A stretch of 15,151 bases of DNA from Spirochaetia bacterium. Lineage in GTDB: Bacteria > Spirochaetota > Spirochaetia > Treponematales > Breznakiellaceae. Where the stretch lies: NCBI GenBank assembly GCA_025997795.1, contig BNVB01000060.1, forward strand, positions 1 through 15,151, in the 5' to 3' direction. This document shows positions 14,777-15,151 of this stretch, piece by piece. Each line of letters begins with the position of its first letter. The stretch's first letter is position 1. The position numbers were made by a program, and so were the translations under genes. Below the pieces are notes generated by a model, which was not told the origin of the DNA, did no database searches, and saw only the letters and a program-made list of their open reading frames with translations.

Positions 14777-15151
14777 TTAGTTCCGCCCAAAGGGCAGCTT
14801 GTTTCGGATATCATCCAGCGCCGATTGTGCTGCGTCTTCCGCCTTGGTTTGCACTTCTTCCTTGGCCTTTTCCACACCAGCCCGCAGTTTCTGTTCCGCT
14901 TCGTTCCGCCGGGCTTCCAGATTTGCCTTAAGGGAATCCACCGCTCCCTGGTCTCCCTTTACTGCGGCAAAAAGCATATTTACTTCTTCTCTGGAAACCC
15001 ACTTGCCCGTCAGGTACTGATCTATCCGGTCCATCAAGGCTTTTTCAATAGCCGCCTGGGCCTGGCGCAGATACTTTTGCACCGCCCGCTGAATGGCGTT
15101 TTTGATCAGGTCCATCAGGTTGGAGCTAAGGGTAAATTTGTCATTCCCGCT
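14777..15151 (-). CDS. Coiled-coil protein of unknown function (5' end outside window)
   Basis: The frame is open to the right edge (SGNDKFTLSSNL precedes the Met at 15115), and no SD precedes that Met, so the start is probably just beyond the window. The visible 124 residues are highly charged and helix-prone: MDLIKNAIQRAVQKYLRQAQ, then a REEVNMLFAAVKGD turn, then a long Ala/Glu/Lys/Arg stretch (SLKANLEARRNEAEQKLRAG onward) and a short tail KLPFGRN. There is no membrane helix, signal or catalytic motif. I do not recognise the family. It is convergent with the DUF362 gene, stop to stop 3 nt apart. Confidence 0.65.
   Translation of the reverse strand, partial: SGNDKFTLSSNLMDLIKNAIQRAVQKYLRQAQAAIEKALMDRIDQYLTGKWVSREEVNMLFAAVKGDQGAVDSLKANLEARRNEAEQKLRAGVEKAKEEVQTKAEDAAQSALDDIRNKLPFGRN

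Noticed and set aside
1..15151. CRISPR array, IS element, prophage, tRNA/rRNA, toxin-antitoxin or defence system
   Set aside because: There are no spaced repeat arrays, no transposase or integrase motifs, and no RNA-gene signatures. All gaps are under about 125 bases and the genes are housekeeping or metabolic types.

Overview
The window is a gene-dense bacterial chromosomal segment of about 15 kb with ten complete protein genes, two genes cut by the window edges, and no gap longer than about 125 bases. Gene content and style suggest a spirochaete of the Treponema type, possibly the termite-gut group with roughly 50% GC. The pointers are an ArgA-type N-acetylglutamate synthase, a large 6TM-PAS-GAF hybrid histidine kinase with two receiver domains, a prokaryotic acyl-ACP thioesterase, and anaerobe genes (glycyl-radical activase, DUF362/ferredoxin protein). 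The taxonomic call is inference from protein style; no rRNA or tRNA is present to settle it.

Layout: (1) 1-1911, arginine synthesis. The 3' end of argD (+) runs tail-to-tail into a complete argA (-) that carries an odd repeat-built linker. (2) 1912-2033, a divergent control region with a perfect 10+10 bp palindrome between argA and lon. (3) 2034-4565, lon (+), an ATP-dependent protease with an in-frame 3x21 bp minisatellite. (4) 4576-8513, a two-gene minus-strand unit: hybrid sensor kinase, then acyl-ACP thioesterase 14 bp downstream. (5) 8586-10178, a plus-strand pair: DeoR-family repressor, then a glycyl-radical-enzyme activase with its own good promoter and two direct repeats that could be the operator. 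(6) 10251-12215, ftsH (+). (7) 12181-13598, a minus-strand unit: rlmB-type SPOUT rRNA methyltransferase, then a DUF1361 membrane protein whose 3' end overlaps the 3' end of ftsH by 35 bp. (8) 13646-14773, a DUF362 protein with two [4Fe-4S] motifs (+). (9) 14777-15151, a coiled-coil protein (-) whose start lies off the right edge.

How the genes relate: argA and argD are steps 1 and 4 of ornithine synthesis. Lon and FtsH are the two main AAA+ quality-control proteases (cytosolic and membrane). The DeoR/activase pair looks like a local regulatory unit for anaerobic metabolism, but its glycyl radical enzyme is not in the window. I see no phage, IS, CRISPR, toxin-antitoxin or defence island. This is mostly ordinary core genome. 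The signals worth a second look are small: a coding hairpin duplication in argA, the argA/lon palindrome, direct repeats around the activase start, promoter -10 boxes that nearly touch start codons in several genes lacking a Shine-Dalgarno (SD) sequence, and the absence of room for terminators between convergent genes.
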